A stretch of 5,594 bases of DNA from Erysipelotrichaceae bacterium (GTDB taxonomy: Bacteria; Bacillota_I; Bacilli_A; Erysipelotrichales; Erysipelotrichaceae), in contig JAGACP010000044.1 of assembly GCA_017614055.1 (NCBI GenBank), positions 1-5,594 of the forward strand. Direction: 5' to 3'. Below are positions 4,468-5,594 of this stretch, piece by piece. The position numbers and the translations under genes are program-made. The notes beneath the pieces are model-generated. The model had not been told where the DNA came from, did not search any database, and was given only the letters and a program-made list of their open reading frames with translations. The first letter of the stretch is position 1. Each line of letters begins with the position of its first letter.

Positions 4468-5594
4468 CAAGATAGTCATCCGCGGAGCCAGGGTCAACAA
4501 TCTCAAGAACATCGACCTTGATCTGCCGAGAAACAAACTGATCGTCATGACTGGTCTTTCCGGTTCGGGAAAGACTTCTTTGGCGTTCGATACGATATAT
4601 GCGGAAGGACAGAGAAGATACGTGGAATCTCTGTCGAGCTACGCCAGGCAGTTTCTGGGAGGAGTTGACAAGCCTGACGTCGATTCGATTGACGGCCTTT
4701 CGCCGGCCATCGCCATCGACCAGAAGACCACCTCAAACAACCCGCGTTCCACCGTGGCAACGATCACGGAGATATATGATTATCTGAGGCTTCTGTACGC
4801 AAGATGCGGCATAGCCTACTGTCCGAACCACAATGAACCGATAGAACCGATGACCATCAACAGCATGGTCAGGAACATCATGACCTTCGAAGACAACGAG
4901 AGGCTGGAGATACTGGCCAATGTCGTCACCAACAAGAAGGGCACTTTCAAGGATCTTTTCGAGAAACTCAAGAAAGACGGTTTCGTAAGGCTTTATGTCG
5001 ACGATCAGATGTACGACATCGAAGAGGTTCCCGAACTCGACAAGAACAAGAGACACAACATCGAAGTGGTCGTGGACAGGATCGTCAAGAAAGAAAACAT
5101 CGAGACGAGGCTTACCGATTCCCTGGAGATAGCACTCTCTCTTGCGGACGGCACATGCGTCATCAAGCACGGAGACAGGAAGGATCTGTTCTCTTCGCAT
5201 CAGGCATGTCCGAAATGCGGATTCACCGTTCCTACGCTTGAACCGAGACTGTTCTCTTTCAACTCCCCTTTGGGTGCCTGCGACCAGTGCAAGGGACTGG
5301 GAGTGACGATGTCGGTGGATCTGGACTATCTGATGCCCGACATGAGCAAGTCCATAGCCGAAGGCGGAATAAAATATTACAAGAACATCTACGGTTCGAA
5401 CAATCTTGAATGGCAGAACTTTTCAAGACTGCTCGAGCACTACAACATATCTGAAGACAAGCCTCTGAACAAGATGAGCAAAAAGGAGATGGACATCATC
5501 CTTTACGGTTCCGACGAGGAGATAAAGTACACCGTGACTTCCACGGGAGGGACCACCTACAGCAAGTACGGCTATATCGAGGGAGTCAAGACAC
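4460..5594 (+). CDS. uvrA: Excinuclease ABC subunit A, N-terminal 378 residues, cut by window edge
   Basis: UvrA is the damage-recognition ATPase of nucleotide excision repair; it dimerises, scans DNA and loads UvrB. I translated the frame by hand from ATG 4460 to the last base and found no stop or frameshift. The N terminus MNDKIVIRGARVNNLKNIDL is that of UvrA. Walker A is GLSGSGKTS (32-40), with Thr where many UvrA proteins have a second Ser. It is followed by the near-invariant FDTIYAEGQRRYVESLSSYA and by IDQKTTSNNPRSTVATITEIYDYLRLL. The first zinc module has Cys250, Cys253, Cys274 and Cys277 around EPRLFSFNSPLGAC, then GLG. Residues from about 120 to 245 cover the UvrB-binding region (including IEVVVDRIV and RLTDSLEIAL). 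A full UvrA is about 940 residues, so roughly 40 percent is visible. The start overlaps the CmpB-family gene by eight bases. A GAGGAAA tract at 4443-4449 is a somewhat distant ribosome site, so coupling to the upstream gene is likely. uvrB is not directly upstream. Confidence 0.97.
   Translation, partial: MNDKIVIRGARVNNLKNIDLDLPRNKLIVMTGLSGSGKTSLAFDTIYAEGQRRYVESLSSYARQFLGGVDKPDVDSIDGLSPAIAIDQKTTSNNPRSTVATITEIYDYLRLLYARCGIAYCPNHNEPIEPMTINSMVRNIMTFEDNERLEILANVVTNKKGTFKDLFEKLKKDGFVRLYVDDQMYDIEEVPELDKNKRHNIEVVVDRIVKKENIETRLTDSLEIALSLADGTCVIKHGDRKDLFSSHQACPKCGFTVPTLEPRLFSFNSPLGACDQCKGLGVTMSVDLDYLMPDMSKSIAEGGIKYYKNIYGSNNLEWQNFSRLLEHYNISEDKPLNKMSKKEMDIILYGSDEEIKYTVTSTGGTTYSKYGYIEGVKT

Noticed and set aside
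3952..4548. 198-codon minus-strand open frame
   Set aside because: It is antisense to the CmpB-family gene and the start of uvrA, both of which have clear family signatures. The translated product looks random.
4733..5200. 155-codon minus-strand open frame inside uvrA
   Set aside because: The plus strand here encodes conserved UvrA sequence continuously, so the reverse frame is a by-product of codon choice.
4460..5594. Possible frameshift in uvrA
   Set aside because: Translating codon by codon from 4460 to the window end gives one uninterrupted frame with all expected N-terminal UvrA motifs. The gene is simply cut by the window edge.

Overview
The window comes from a bacterium, most likely a Gram-positive anaerobe of the Bacillota (Clostridia- or Erysipelotrichia-like). 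The evidence is the gene content: a queT-family ECF substrate-binding component, a YunG-like protein, a CmpB-type membrane protein, and a flavodoxin-rubredoxin fusion. Most starts carry strong GGAGG-type ribosome sites. Arginine is mostly AGA/AGG and ATA isoleucine is common. TAA, TAG and TGA all serve as stops and Trp is TGG, so the standard bacterial code applies. This placement is an inference; no rRNA or marker tree is available here.

Layout: (1) 1-328, the 3' end of a P-loop kinase-like gene cut by the window edge, followed by a hairpin at 338-370. (2) 427-1059, a single-gene unit encoding a flavodoxin domain fused to a short rubredoxin-like knuckle. It has a good ribosome site upstream and a strong intrinsic terminator at 1063-1085. 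(3) 1144-2028, a two-gene operon of a YunG-like protein and queT, joined stop-to-start. (4) 2020-3177 on the minus strand, a TraB/PrgY-family membrane protein whose 3' end overlaps queT by 9 bases. (5) 3207 to the window end, an operon of an HD-domain phosphohydrolase, a CmpB-family membrane protein and uvrA. Each gene overlaps the next by 8-11 bases, which suggests translational coupling. uvrA runs off the right edge with an intact frame.

The most unusual site is the junction between the TraB-like and HD genes (3173-3213). A perfect 7+3+7 palindrome at 3184-3200 contains a consensus TATAAT in each direction. In each direction the expected transcription start falls exactly on a plausible start codon (GTG 3207 on plus, ATG 3177 on minus), and no ribosome site precedes either gene. 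This predicts a mirror-image bidirectional promoter driving two leaderless mRNAs. Otherwise the window looks like ordinary chromosomal core and accessory genes. I see no mobile element, CRISPR array, tRNA or rRNA, and no intergenic gap longer than about 100 bases.
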